From DASQPR01 sp963836785 (GTDB lineage Bacteria; Actinomycetota; Actinomycetes; Mycobacteriales; Micromonosporaceae), in assembly GCA_963836785.1 (NCBI GenBank), contig CAWIKW010000001.1, forward strand, positions 434,001 to 498,000: a DNA stretch of 64,000 nucleotides, given 5' to 3'. Both the position numbers and the translations under genes were made by a program. Positions 43,461 to 52,972 of this stretch are shown here, piece by piece (within the stretch, counting starts at the first letter, position 1; each line of letters opens with the position of its first letter). The notes beneath the pieces are model-generated. The model did no database searches. It was not told the origin of the DNA and saw nothing but the letters and a program-made list of their open reading frames with translations.

Positions 43461-44906
43461 CTAGGCGGCCTGGCTGACCGAGGACATGTTGAAGTCCGGC
43501 ACCCGGAGCGTTGGCATGGCGGCACGGTTGAAGTACTCGCCGAACTCACGCCCCACCGCTCGTTCGGTCTGGCCGACCTCGGCGATCCGACGCAGGAGGT
43601 CGACCGGCGACTCGTTGAACCTGAAGTTGTTCACCGCACCGGTGACTTCGCCGTTCTCCACGAGGTACACACCGTCGCGCGTGAGACCGGTCAGCAGCAG
43701 CGTCTGGGGATCGACCGGGCGGACGTACCAGATGCAGGTCAACAACAGCCCACGGTCGGTGCTCGCGACCATCTCGTCGAGCGACGCACCGCTGCCGCCG
43801 GTGGACGCGGTCATGGTCAGGTTGTCGATGAACGGTGCCACGGCGACGCCGGACGTGTCCGCGACGTGACGCGTCGCCAACAGGTTCGTCAACACGCCGT
43901 CGCGGATCCAGTCGGTCGGTGCGAGTGGCAGCCCGTCGTCGAAAATCGACTCGACCTGGCTGTTCGCGTGCGCCATCACGAACGGCGGACAGACCAGCCC
44001 GGCCGCGTACGGGTCGCTCGACACCGTCACCCGGATGTCGCCGCAGAGCTGATCGCCGATGCGGGTGCCGCCGCCCGGTCGGCTGTAGACCGAGCGACCG
44101 TCCACCGCGTCGCGGGCCACCCCTCCGAAGAAGTGCGCGAACGTGATCAGGTCGGCCACCGCCTCCGGCGGCAATAGCGTCTGGTAGCGGCCGGCCGGCA
44201 GCTCGACGCGGCGTTTCGCCCACTCGAGGCGGGTCGCCAGCCGCTCGTTGATCTCGGTCACGTCGATGTCGGTGAAATCGGCCGTCGCTAACCCGATGTA
44301 GGCCGACCGGGAGAAGTCCTGGGACTTCGCATTCAGCTGCATCGCGCCGGTGGGTTGGGCGTGCCGGCGGCGTACGCCCGTCGAGGTCCCGAGATAGGTC
44401 GTGGTCATCTCGTGCTCGGCGTATCCGAACAGGAGCCGACCGGTCGAGCGAGCGGACTCGAACGCGCGTCCCAGGCCGCTCGCGACATCGTGGAAGACGC
44501 CGATCGAGGTATGGGCGATCGGCTCGGCGAACGCGTCGTCGGCGATCCCCTCGACCAACGGCTCCGCATCCGGTGACGGACCGGCCGCCCTAGCCGCCGC
44601 CTCGCTCGCGGCCACCAGGTCGCGCAGCGTTTCGGCCTCGACGCCGGCGCGCGTCAGGACCCCGGCCGCCGTGCCCGATTGACCGTCCACGGTCGAGATC
44701 ACGGTCACCCGGCGGCCGTACGTCTGGCCGTTCGTGGTGAGCGTGTTGTTGGCCCACCGGATGTTCACCCGATCCGCGTCCTCGACGAGCACGACGCAGC
44801 CGTCGGCGGTCGACGCGTCGAGCGCCCGTTCGACAAGTTCCTGCGGGGTTGCACGGTCCTGTGGGATTGCCCGGTCCTGCGGGGTTGCACGGTCCTGCGG
44901 GGTCAT
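43461..44906 (-). CDS. pmbA: TldE/PmbA-like metalloprotease subunit
   Basis: A 481-residue TldD/TldE family member without the HExxxH metal site, hence the TldE (PmbA) partner. Core motifs: RWANNTLTTNGQTYG in the N-domain and PFIDNLTMTASTGGSGASLDEM and TGLTRDGVYLVENGEVTGAVNNFRF near the end. In the TldD/TldE complex, this non-catalytic subunit forms the peptide chamber for unfolded peptides. The start overlaps the tldD stop (ATGA), which implies coupled translation. The first 25 residues are three near-copies of TPQDRA created by an 18-bp repeat. Confidence 0.9.
   Translation of the reverse strand: MTPQDRATPQDRAIPQDRATPQELVERALDASTADGCVVLVEDADRVNIRWANNTLTTNGQTYGRRVTVISTVDGQSGTAAGVLTRAGVEAETLRDLVAASEAAARAAGPSPDAEPLVEGIADDAFAEPIAHTSIGVFHDVASGLGRAFESARSTGRLLFGYAEHEMTTTYLGTSTGVRRRHAQPTGAMQLNAKSQDFSRSAYIGLATADFTDIDVTEINERLATRLEWAKRRVELPAGRYQTLLPPEAVADLITFAHFFGGVARDAVDGRSVYSRPGGGTRIGDQLCGDIRVTVSSDPYAAGLVCPPFVMAHANSQVESIFDDGLPLAPTDWIRDGVLTNLLATRHVADTSGVAVAPFIDNLTMTASTGGSGASLDEMVASTDRGLLLTCIWYVRPVDPQTLLLTGLTRDGVYLVENGEVTGAVNNFRFNESPVDLLRRIAEVGQTERAVGREFGEYFNRAAMPTLRVPDFNMSSVSQAA
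44842..44904. repeat. 18-bp tandem repeat at the 5' end of the tldE-like gene
   Basis: Three copies of TGCGGGGTTGCACGGTCC and a partial fourth, encoding the TPQDRA peptides and running up to the tldD/tldE overlap. Confidence 0.88.
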
Positions 44907-46414
44907 GCGCCGGCCTCCGAGACGGTGTTGAGGATGTTGACGCCCCGGAAGAGGGCCGACGGACATCCGTGACTGACCGGGGCGACCTGACCGGGCTGGC
45001 CCTTGCCGCAGAAGAAGGTGCCGTGCAACAGGTACGTCTGCGGGCCGCCGACCGCCTCCATCGAGCCCCAGAACTCGGTGGTCGTCGCCTGGTAGGCGAA
45101 GTCCTTGACCTGCCCGGCGAGCTGGCCATCGACGATCAGGTAAGCGCGCTGCGCGGTGAATTGGAAGTTGTAGCGCTCCTGATCGATCGACCAGGAGTTG
45201 TCGCCGACGAGGTAGAGACCGCGCGAGACGCGGCCGATCAATTCCTCGGTCGACGGCCCATCCGGCGCCGGCCGCAGGCTGACGTTCGACATCCGCTGGA
45301 TCGGGACGTGTCCGGGCGAATCGGCGAACGCGCACCCGTTGGACCGGCCGCCGCCGAAGCCGGTGAGGGCGGCCGTCCGGCGGTCGAGCTGGTAGCCGAC
45401 GAGGATGCCGTCTCGGATGAGGTCCCAATGCTGGGCCGCCACGCCTTCGTCGTCCCAGCCCACCGTGGCCAGACCGTCCGGCGCGTCCCGATCCCCGACG
45501 ACGTTCATCACCGGCGATCCGTACACCAGTGAGCCGAGCTTGTCCGGCGTCGCGAACGACGTGCCGGCGTAGGCCGCTTCGTAGCCGAGCGCGCGATCCA
45601 GCTCGGTGGCGTGCCCGATCGACTCATGGATCGTGAGGAAGAGATTCGTCGGGTCGATGACGAGGTCATAGCGCCCAGCCTCGACCGACGGTGCGGCCAC
45701 TTTCTCGGCCAGCAGATCCGGCAGCGTCGCAAGCTCGGCCTCCCAGTCGAAGCCGCGGCCCAGCACAAACTCCCAACCACGGCCGACCGGCGGCGCGTTC
45801 GTCCGCATCGACTCGAACGCGCCGGTCTCGGTGTCGACCGCGATCGCCGTCACGTCGGCCGACACGCGGACACGCTGCTGGGTGAGCCGGGTGCCGGTCA
45901 GGCTGGCGAAGTATTTCAGCTCCCAGACCGCCATGAAGCTGGCGTCGACATGGTCGACGGCGTCGTGCGCGAGCAGATCGCGGCTCCAAGCGGCCAACCG
46001 ATCGATCTTCTCGGCGTCCGGCACCTCGAACGGGTTGATCTCGAAGTCGGACGACCATGAGTCCTCGCCGTAGGACGGCACGTCGGACAGCACGACCGGC
46101 TCCGCATTCACCGGCCGGCACACCTTGGCGACGTCGACCGCCTGGTCGGCGAGGTGACGAGCCGCGTCCGGCGTCAGCACGACGCCGGCGGCAAACCCCC
46201 ACGTGCCGTCGTGCACGACTCGCACGCACAGGCCACTGTCGAGCGCGTCGGTGTTGCCGTCCAATTCGGCGTCACGGAGATTGATCTGCTGGCCGCGCAC
46301 CCGCTCGACGCGTACGTCGGCATGCTCCGCGCCCAGCTCGCGGGCACGGGCGAGGGCGGCGTCGGCCATCGCCGAAAGCGGAAGCGCGGTGAAGTTCGGG
46401 TCGATCGACGGCAT
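44903..46414 (-). CDS. tldD: TldD metalloprotease, catalytic subunit
   Basis: A 503-residue catalytic partner of TldE. The metal site is TIHESIGHATELD (HExxxH), followed by the typical GSLVYGSPVMNVVGDRDAPDGLATVGWDDEG block. The complex degrades or trims unfolded peptides, and in E. coli it matures microcin B17 and degrades CcdA; no peptide precursor gene is seen nearby. The ATG at 46414 begins a protein-like N-terminus; the upstream open frame has no family match. Expression precedes pmbA on the same transcript with a 4-bp overlap. Confidence 0.93.
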   Translation of the reverse strand: MPSIDPNFTALPLSAMADAALARARELGAEHADVRVERVRGQQINLRDAELDGNTDALDSGLCVRVVHDGTWGFAAGVVLTPDAARHLADQAVDVAKVCRPVNAEPVVLSDVPSYGEDSWSSDFEINPFEVPDAEKIDRLAAWSRDLLAHDAVDHVDASFMAVWELKYFASLTGTRLTQQRVRVSADVTAIAVDTETGAFESMRTNAPPVGRGWEFVLGRGFDWEAELATLPDLLAEKVAAPSVEAGRYDLVIDPTNLFLTIHESIGHATELDRALGYEAAYAGTSFATPDKLGSLVYGSPVMNVVGDRDAPDGLATVGWDDEGVAAQHWDLIRDGILVGYQLDRRTAALTGFGGGRSNGCAFADSPGHVPIQRMSNVSLRPAPDGPSTEELIGRVSRGLYLVGDNSWSIDQERYNFQFTAQRAYLIVDGQLAGQVKDFAYQATTTEFWGSMEAVGGPQTYLLHGTFFCGKGQPGQVAPVSHGCPSALFRGVNILNTVSEAGA

Positions 46415-46596
46415 GATCCGACCGTACTGGCCGCCTCCGACGGTTTGAACCCCACGCCTTGAAGCCCGCGACTTGCACACCCCGACTTTGAAGTCGACGC
46501 CTTGTGCGGCCGCACCAAGGCACCAAGGCGCCAAGGCGGGCGGCGCGACCCGATGACAGGATCGGCGCGCCGCCCGCCGCACGGACATCCGGACGG

Positions 46597-48237
46597 CTAC
46601 CCGTCCGAGCGGCGCCGCTGCAGCTTGAACGACTCGAACGCACGCAGGTCGCCCTCGGTGCCGACGACGTCGTAGTAGGTGACCGTGATGGTTGTCAGAT
46701 CGCCGCGATGACGGCCCGGGTCAACCGTGAACGCCGCGAAACCGTACGAGTTCGCGGCATCACGCACGGCCGACCACGGAGCGTCCTCGTGCGTGTACAC
46801 CGGTGCGCGCTTGCCGGTTGTCGGATCGGGCGCGGTAACCGACGTGATCACGCGGCACGCGGGTGGGTTGAAGAACAACTTGTTCGAGGGCGCTGACGTG
46901 CCACCGCCGCCGATCACCATGTGTACGGTGCCCTTGCTCGTGTCGATGACGTCCGTACGGGTCGATGCCGGGATCGGCGTCAGCGTCGCGTTTGCTTCGC
47001 GGCCCCGGATCGGGTGTGACCGCTCGTAGTGGTGCTCGTGGCCGCAGACGACGAGGTCGACGCCGTACTGGTCGAACAGCGGCAGCCAGTCCTGGCGGAT
47101 GCCGAGGTCGGCGCCGTTGAACTGATCGGCCGTGCTGATCGCCACCTGGTGCATGCACACGACGATCCAGTCGATGTCGTGATCGGCCCGCGCGGCCCGC
47201 AACTCCTTCTCCAGCCACGCCTTCTGTGCGCCGTTCGAGTAACCGCGCACGTAGCTGTCGCCGCCGTCCTGCAGGCACACGTCGTCGTTGGCCAGGAAGA
47301 TCACTCGGACCGAGCCGACCGTGAGCGCGTACCAGAGACCGCGGGTGACGTCGGTCTGCCCCGGTTGGCGGGGCGTCGCGAAGTACGTCTGGAACGCCTG
47401 GTAGCCGATCGGTCCGTTGCCGCGCTCGTTCTCGTGGTTGCCCGGTGCCGGCATCCATGGCCGGTTGCGCGCACTGCGAGTGTTGTTGTCCCAGAAGTCC
47501 GACCACGTCTTCACCCGGTCGGTGGCCAGATTGGCGTAGCACAGGTCGCCATTGAAGAGGTGGAAGAGCGGTTGCACGCGCTCGATGCCGGCCGGCGTGT
47601 TCGCCGATGCCGGTCCGCCGAGGTTGTCGTTGACGAACGGCGGGTTGGCAATCGTCACGCCGGCCGGCGGCACGAACACCTTGCCGGTGGTCGGCGTGCC
47701 CTGGTCGCCGAAGCTCGTGAACGTGAACGCCTGCCGGCCGGTCGGTGCGGTCGCAAACGAGCCGAACACCGGCTGGGCGCCGTCGTGCACCGCGAGGTAG
47801 ACGTACTCCTGGTCCGGGTGCAGTCCGGAGATGTGCGCGTGCTGCGCATAGACCGTCTGGCCCGACTTTCCGTCGGTGTAGCTCAGCGTCTCCGCCTGGT
47901 AGCTGTTCTTGTAGCGGCCGTCGGTGCCGCCAAGCAGAACGCGGGCGTCGTGCACCGGCTGCAACGTGTGCCATGACACGACGATCTCGCGGGCCGGATC
48001 GGCACCGAACTGCAGATGCAGGCCGTTGACCGCGGGCGTGGTGACCGGATCGCCGGCCGCGCCGCCGATCGCCGCCACGGAACCGTTGGCCGCGGCCGGC
48101 GCTGCCGCCGGGACCGCCGCGGTTGCCGTACCGCCCAATAACGGGCCGACCGCGATGCCGGCACCGACGGCGCCGCCCGCGGCGAGCAATCCGCGCCGGG
48201 ACATGTGGGATGTGAAGAGCTGCTCATCGTTGGCCAT
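46597..48237 (-). CDS. Tat-exported purple-acid-phosphatase-like metallophosphoesterase
   Basis: A 546-residue secreted enzyme. The twin-arginine signal SRRGLLAAGGAVGAG with an Ala-rich cleavage region marks Tat export of the folded protein. A fibronectin-like domain (about 65-170) precedes the metallophosphoesterase core: SFGDQGT, FNGDLCYAN, PGNHENE, VVCMHQVA and CGHEHHYERSHP, giving the usual Asp/Asn/His dimetal ligands. It likely cleaves phosphate esters outside the cell. ATG at 48237 is preferred to the GTG at 48246, which would overlap its ribosome site AGGG. Confidence 0.92.
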   Translation of the reverse strand: MANDEQLFTSHMSRRGLLAAGGAVGAGIAVGPLLGGTATAAVPAAAPAAANGSVAAIGGAAGDPVTTPAVNGLHLQFGADPAREIVVSWHTLQPVHDARVLLGGTDGRYKNSYQAETLSYTDGKSGQTVYAQHAHISGLHPDQEYVYLAVHDGAQPVFGSFATAPTGRQAFTFTSFGDQGTPTTGKVFVPPAGVTIANPPFVNDNLGGPASANTPAGIERVQPLFHLFNGDLCYANLATDRVKTWSDFWDNNTRSARNRPWMPAPGNHENERGNGPIGYQAFQTYFATPRQPGQTDVTRGLWYALTVGSVRVIFLANDDVCLQDGGDSYVRGYSNGAQKAWLEKELRAARADHDIDWIVVCMHQVAISTADQFNGADLGIRQDWLPLFDQYGVDLVVCGHEHHYERSHPIRGREANATLTPIPASTRTDVIDTSKGTVHMVIGGGGTSAPSNKLFFNPPACRVITSVTAPDPTTGKRAPVYTHEDAPWSAVRDAANSYGFAAFTVDPGRHRGDLTTITVTYYDVVGTEGDLRAFESFKLQRRRSDG

Positions 48238-48324
48238 GGCGGTCACCCTGCCGGCGCGGCCGGTCGGCCACGCGACGGCAAGGTGAACGGCGAATCAAAC
48301 CTTCTCGATGCTGGTGGCCGGCGG

Positions 48325-49773
48325 TCAGCCGTCGGCCGCTGCGGGCGCGCGGGCTGGTTGCGGCGCGGCGGGGGTTGGGCTCGACGCGCGCAACCGTGGT
48401 ACGGCAAGGCACGTGGCCGCACCGGCGACGGCGAGCGCGGCGCCGACCGCCATCGCCGCGGCGAATCCGTCGCTGAACGCCTTCGGGTTCTCGTAACCTC
48501 CCGTTCGCGCGAACACGGCGGCGAGAATCGCGACGCCGAACGCCCCGCCGAGTTGGCGCATCATCGCGTACGTGCCGGAGGCCTTTCCCACGTCGGCCAT
48601 CGGCACCGCGGACACGACCGACTTCGTGATGGCCGGAATCGCCATGGCGAACCCGATTCCGGCGAGCGTCATCGGGCCGACCAGCACGAGATATCCGGTC
48701 GCCGGACCGACCACCGAGGCGAGCCAGGCCAACCCGGTCGCCTGTACGGCGAGTCCGGTGATCATGAGCGGCCGTACGCCGATCCGGTCGGACAGGGCAC
48801 CGGCCCGGGGTGCGACCAGCAACGGCGCGATCCCCCACGGCAGCAGCCGGAGACCGGCGGCGAGCGGGCCCTGCCCGCCAGCGACCTGGAAGTACTGCGC
48901 GGTGAAGAAGACCGCGCCGGTGAGGGCCGCGTTCAGCAGGAAGATCGCGACGCCGCTGGCGGTGAACCCGCGTGACCGGAACAGCCGCGGCGGAAGCATC
49001 GGGGTCGCGGCTCGCCGCTCCCACGCCGCGAACAGCGCCACGGCGACCACGCCGCCGCCGAGGGAGCCGACGATCTCCGCGCTCCCCCAACCGGCGGCGT
49101 TCGCCCGGACGAGTCCCCAGACGAGGCCGAATGCGGCGAGTGTCAGCAAGGCGAGCCCGCGCACGTCGATCGAAGCGGCCGGCCCGCGACTCTCGGCCAC
49201 CCGCGCGTACAAGGCGACGATCGCGACAACCGCGATGGGTACGTTCAACCAGAAGATCCACTGCCAGGCGATGCCCTGGGTGATCGCGCCACCGAGGACC
49301 GGCCCGATGACCGCGGACAGTCCCGTGACGCTGCCGTAGATGCCCATGGCCCACCCGCGTCGGTGTGGCGGGATCGCCGCGTTCAGCAACGCCAGGGCGA
49401 GCGGCATCACCGCCGCCGCTCCGGCCCCTTGCGCCACGCGGGCCGCGATCAGCACTCCGATCGAGGGCGCCAGCGCGCAGCCGACCGATGCGACCGCGAA
49501 CAGTCCCAGACCGATCGCGAATATCCGTCGCCGGCCGAACCGGTCACCCAGCGCTGCCGCGGTCATCAGGCCAACGGCGCAGCTCAGCACGTACGCGTTC
49601 ACGGTCCACTCGAGGTCGGCGATCGACGCGTCGAGATCGCGCTGGATCGTCGTCAACGCGGTCGCGACGACCAGCATGTCGAGGACGACGATGAACGAAC
49701 CCGCCGAGGCCAGACCGAGCACCCAGAGTTGGCTCCGGCTCGTCCGCGCCGGCGTCGCTGTGTCGCCTGTCAT
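48325..49773 (-). CDS. MFS transporter, DHA2 (14-helix) family 2
   Basis: A 482-residue exporter with about 14 membrane segments: motif D1-like DMLVVATALTTIQRDL in helix 1, motif A AALGDRFGRRRIFAIGL, and motif C-like VIGPVLGGAITQG. The ATG at 49773 follows GGGGAG by 6 bases. It is divergent from the ECF sigma-factor gene with a 139-bp gap, so the two may be co-regulated. Substrate unknown; the C-terminus is Ala/Pro-rich. Confidence 0.93.
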   Translation of the reverse strand: MTGDTATPARTSRSQLWVLGLASAGSFIVVLDMLVVATALTTIQRDLDASIADLEWTVNAYVLSCAVGLMTAAALGDRFGRRRIFAIGLGLFAVASVGCALAPSIGVLIAARVAQGAGAAAVMPLALALLNAAIPPHRRGWAMGIYGSVTGLSAVIGPVLGGAITQGIAWQWIFWLNVPIAVVAIVALYARVAESRGPAASIDVRGLALLTLAAFGLVWGLVRANAAGWGSAEIVGSLGGGVVAVALFAAWERRAATPMLPPRLFRSRGFTASGVAIFLLNAALTGAVFFTAQYFQVAGGQGPLAAGLRLLPWGIAPLLVAPRAGALSDRIGVRPLMITGLAVQATGLAWLASVVGPATGYLVLVGPMTLAGIGFAMAIPAITKSVVSAVPMADVGKASGTYAMMRQLGGAFGVAILAAVFARTGGYENPKAFSDGFAAAMAVGAALAVAGAATCLAVPRLRASSPTPAAPQPARAPAAADG

Positions 49774-49912
49774 GTCCGCTCCCCCTGTCCGTGGCGGTTG
49801 TCGGTAGATGGACACGGCGGGTCGCGCAAACTGGTCGGCCGTCGAGCGACCAATTTGCGGGCCGGCCGGTGTCTACCCGAGGTCAGGGACGCACACGAGG
49901 ACGGGGGGACGG

Positions 49913-50977
49913 ATGGTCATCGCCGTGACAGACACGACGCCGGGCGTGCGATGGGAAGATGCGGGGGTGGGCGAGCAGACGCTGGAACGCGCGCGGGCCG
50001 GCGACGGCGAGGCGTTCGCCGCATTGACCGACCCGTACCGGCGCGAGCTTCTGGTCCACTGCTACCGCCTCCTTGGGTCGGTGCACGACGCCGAGGACGC
50101 GCTGCAGGACACGTTGACGGCCGCATGGCGCGGATTAGCCGAATTCGAATCGCGGGCATCCATCCGGACGTGGCTCTACCGGATCGCGACCAACCGCGCC
50201 CTGAACGCCATGCGCTCGCGGGCGCGCCATCCCCGGGACCGGCCATTGCCACAGCTGCCGGGTGGCCGGCCGGAACCGACGCGGATCGGCGAGGCGTTGT
50301 GGCTCGACCCGTACCCGGATTCGCTGCTGGACGGCCTGCCCGACGACGCGCCCGGACCCGACGCGCAGATCAGCCAGCGCGAAGCCGTGGGTCTGGCGTT
50401 TGTCACGGCGACCCAGCTGCTGCCGCCCCGACAGCGTGCGGCGCTCGTGCTGCGCGACGTGCTCGGCTTTGCCGCCGCCGAGGTCGCGTCGATGCTCGAC
50501 ACCACCGAAGATTCGGTTACCAGCGCGCTCAAGCGGGCCCGGGCAACGGTCGCGGCGCGACGTCAGACACTCGCAAGCGAAGACGCACCGCTGCCCGGCT
50601 CCCGTCGTGAGCGGCAGGTCGTGTCGCGGTTCACGACGGCGTTCGAGAACGGCGACGTGGGCGGCATCGTCGCGTTGCTGACCGACGACGCGTGGCTCAC
50701 GATGCCGCCGCTGCCGTTGGAGTATCAAGGGCCGGAGGCGATCGGCACGTTCATGACGACGATTTCGTTCCGGGCCGGACGCCGGCGCTACCGGACGACG
50801 CCGCTGCGCGCGAATGGTCAGCCGGCACTGGCCTGCTGGTCGCTCGATCCCGGCGAGCCGGCCGCTGCCCATGGCATCGTCGTGCTCACGCTGGCCGGCG
50901 ACCGGGTCGCGGCGATCACCCGCTTCCCGGCCAGCTCGTTCAGTCACTTCGGCGTGTCCGAAACCCACGCGCGGTGA
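49913..50977 (+). CDS. ECF sigma factor with C-terminal SnoaL-like domain
   Basis: A 354-residue sigma factor of the SigG-like type (TIGR02960-like). Region 2 is about 25-95 (YRLLGSVHDAEDALQDTLTAAW, TWLYRIATNRALNAM) and region 4 about 160-215 (LPPRQRAALVLRDVLGFAAAEVASMLDTTEDSVTSALKRAR). Residues about 225-340 form a SnoaL/NTF2-like fold (FTTAFENGDVGGIVALLTDDAWLTMPP). In such ECF groups the tail replaces an anti-sigma factor as regulator. The ATG at 49913 follows GGGGGG. Divergent from MFS transporter 2, its possible target. Confidence 0.92.
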   Translation: MVIAVTDTTPGVRWEDAGVGEQTLERARAGDGEAFAALTDPYRRELLVHCYRLLGSVHDAEDALQDTLTAAWRGLAEFESRASIRTWLYRIATNRALNAMRSRARHPRDRPLPQLPGGRPEPTRIGEALWLDPYPDSLLDGLPDDAPGPDAQISQREAVGLAFVTATQLLPPRQRAALVLRDVLGFAAAEVASMLDTTEDSVTSALKRARATVAARRQTLASEDAPLPGSRRERQVVSRFTTAFENGDVGGIVALLTDDAWLTMPPLPLEYQGPEAIGTFMTTISFRAGRRRYRTTPLRANGQPALACWSLDPGEPAAAHGIVVLTLAGDRVAAITRFPASSFSHFGVSETHAR

Positions 50978-51020
50978 TGCCGGCGCGGGCTGGTCAGGCC
51001 CGCGCCGGCATCGTGGTCGG

Positions 51021-51788
51021 CTAGACCGTCCGCTGGTACGTGCGGAACGTGAGTGTGGACAACCACACGAGCACCGCCGCCAGCGCCAGCAACCAGGAAC
51101 CGTGCCACAAGGTCGTCCCCCAGTCGACGCTCGCGCCGAGCGTGCCGCGGGCCGCTTCGAGCGCCCAGTTCACCGGATTTGCCGCGGCGATGGCCTGCAT
51201 CCATCCGGGCATCAACGAGCGCGCCATGAACGCACTCGACAGGAACGTCAGCGGCAGCAACAGGAAGATGGACAACCCGATGATGCTTTCCCGTTCCCGC
51301 AACGTCATGCCCATGACGTTCGACAGCGCGCTGAACGCCGTACCCAGCAGGATCGCCGCGACGACGAGCGCGATCGGGCCGGCGGCGCCGTTCGGGAAAT
51401 GCGCGCCGGCCGCCCAGCCCAGCAGCACGATCACGACGGATTGGAACGCGATGCTGATCGCCTGCACGATCACGTTCCCGTTGATGATGGCGCCGCGACC
51501 GACCGGGCTGGTCAGAAACCGGTTCAGCGTGCCGCGCTCGATCTCGTCGATCACGCCCATCCCCGACCACATGCTCGACGACACCGCGTTCATCACGACG
51601 ACGCCGGGCACGAGGTAGTCGAGATACGAGCCGGCGCCGAAGCCCGGCAGTTCGACGATGTGCCGGAACAGATTGCCGAACAGGAACAGCCATACGACCG
51701 GCTGTACGAGCGTGATGACTAGCACGGCCGGCTGCCGCAGCAGGGCCTTCAACTGTCGCTGAGTCATCCACCAGGTCTGGGCGATCAT
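51021..51788 (-). CDS. ABC-2 type transporter permease (DrrB-like)
   Basis: A 255-residue exporter permease with six membrane segments and the DrrB-type central motif DEIERGTLNRFLTSPVGRGAI. It begins at the ATG overlapping the ATPase gene stop (ATGA), so the pair is co-translated. Family members export drugs, lipids or polyketides; substrate unknown. Confidence 0.93.
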   Translation of the reverse strand: MIAQTWWMTQRQLKALLRQPAVLVITLVQPVVWLFLFGNLFRHIVELPGFGAGSYLDYLVPGVVVMNAVSSSMWSGMGVIDEIERGTLNRFLTSPVGRGAIINGNVIVQAISIAFQSVVIVLLGWAAGAHFPNGAAGPIALVVAAILLGTAFSALSNVMGMTLRERESIIGLSIFLLLPLTFLSSAFMARSLMPGWMQAIAAANPVNWALEAARGTLGASVDWGTTLWHGSWLLALAAVLVWLSTLTFRTYQRTV

Positions 51789-52813
51789 CGGGCTCCTCCT
51801 CCGGCCGCGGCGAGTTCGGACACGTCGGCGCGGGCGCCGGCATCGGCGAACCGCCGACCGACGTGCCGCAGATACACGTCATCGAGTGAGGGTCGGGCGA
51901 CGGTGACGGCGGCGATGCCGACGCCGGCCCGGTCGAGCGCGGCCAGGACGCCCGGCACCGCGGCAGCGCCGTCGTCGGCGCGCGCCGAGAGCCGTCGACC
52001 GTCCACGGTCACATCGTGGACGCCGGCGACGTCGGCCAGCAGGACCCGTACATCTCCGCTCGGTGCGGCCCGCAGATCCACATGTACGGCGTCGCCGCGC
52101 AACTCGCCCTTGAGCCCGTCCGGCGTGCCGGTGGCGATGACTCGGCCGGCATCGACGATGGCGAGACGGTCGGCCAACCGATCGGCCTCCTCCAGATAGT
52201 GGGTGGTCAGCAGGATGGTGAGCCGCTCGTCGGTCGACAGCCGCCCGATCTCGGCCCACAGCGCGGACCTCGCCTCGGGGTCGAGCCCGGTCGTCGGCTC
52301 GTCCAGGAAGAGAACAGTCGGCTCGTGCACCAACCCGAGCGCGACATCGAGCCGGCGTTGCATGCCGCCGGAGTAGGTCTTCACCGGACGATCGGCCGCG
52401 TGGGCGAGATCGAACCGCTCGAACAGCTCGCCGACCCGCCGCTTGAGCGCGCCGCCGCCGAGGCCGTAGAGCCGACCCTGCAGCGTGAGATTGTCGCGGC
52501 CGGTGGCGAGTGGATCGGTGCCCGATCGCTGGGCGACGACACCGATGGCCCGGCGTACGCGTTCCGGGTGCCGCAGCACGTCGTGGCCGGCGACCGACGC
52601 GGAGCCCGAGTCGGGTCGGGTGAGCGTGGTGAGCACTTTGATCGCGGTGGACTTGCCGGCGCCGTTCGGCCCGAGCAGGCCGAAGATCTCGCCCGCTTCG
52701 ATCGCGATCGACAGGCCGTCGAGCGCCTGCGTCGTCGACAGCTGATGCGTCGCGGCGCCGCGTGGCGCATGATTCGGATAGGTCTTCACGAGGTCGTGTG
52801 CCTCGATGAGCAT
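51785..52813 (-). CDS. ABC transporter ATP-binding protein (DrrA-like)
   Basis: A 342-residue ATPase of the DrrA type, longer than a bare domain. Walker A GLLGPNGAGKST, signature YSGGMQRRLDVALGL, Walker B VLFLDEPTTGLD and switch His in TTHYLEEADRL. The C-terminal region (about 245-330, with RPSLDDVYLRHVGR) is typical of DrrA-like exporters. The ATG at 52813 is preceded by GAGGAG. The gene lies between a PadR-type regulator and its permease on one strand, so all three form a likely export unit. Confidence 0.94.
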   Translation of the reverse strand: MLIEAHDLVKTYPNHAPRGAATHQLSTTQALDGLSIAIEAGEIFGLLGPNGAGKSTAIKVLTTLTRPDSGSASVAGHDVLRHPERVRRAIGVVAQRSGTDPLATGRDNLTLQGRLYGLGGGALKRRVGELFERFDLAHAADRPVKTYSGGMQRRLDVALGLVHEPTVLFLDEPTTGLDPEARSALWAEIGRLSTDERLTILLTTHYLEEADRLADRLAIVDAGRVIATGTPDGLKGELRGDAVHVDLRAAPSGDVRVLLADVAGVHDVTVDGRRLSARADDGAAAVPGVLAALDRAGVGIAAVTVARPSLDDVYLRHVGRRFADAGARADVSELAAAGGGAR

Positions 52814-52884
52814 GGTGGAACTCCTCTTCGTACGGGTCGTGGTGAACGCCCGTCGAACGGAAGAGCCCGGCTATCCTTGCGGTT

Positions 52885-52897
52885 GCCACCTGGTGGC
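52885..52897. promoter_or_regulatory. Palindrome upstream of the export ATPase
   Basis: GCCACCTGGTGGC is a perfect 6-bp inverted repeat around one base, about 70-85 bp upstream of the ATPase start. It could be a regulator site or the first hairpin of a short transcript on the plus strand. Confidence 0.4.
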
Positions 52898-52929
52898 CGG
52901 GTCCGTTCGCGGGTCGGTTGCGAGGTTCC

Positions 52930-52972
52930 GACCCCGGTCGCGGTGTTAGCGCACCGCACCGGGGTCTTTTTA
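52930..52972 (+). terminator. Orphan intrinsic terminator (plus strand)
   Basis: GACCCCGGT and ACCGGGGTC form a perfect 9-bp stem with an inner CGGTG/CACCG stem, directly followed by TTTTTAT. This is a canonical terminator for plus-strand transcription, but both neighbouring genes are on the minus strand. On the minus strand no U-run follows the stem. Confidence 0.8.
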
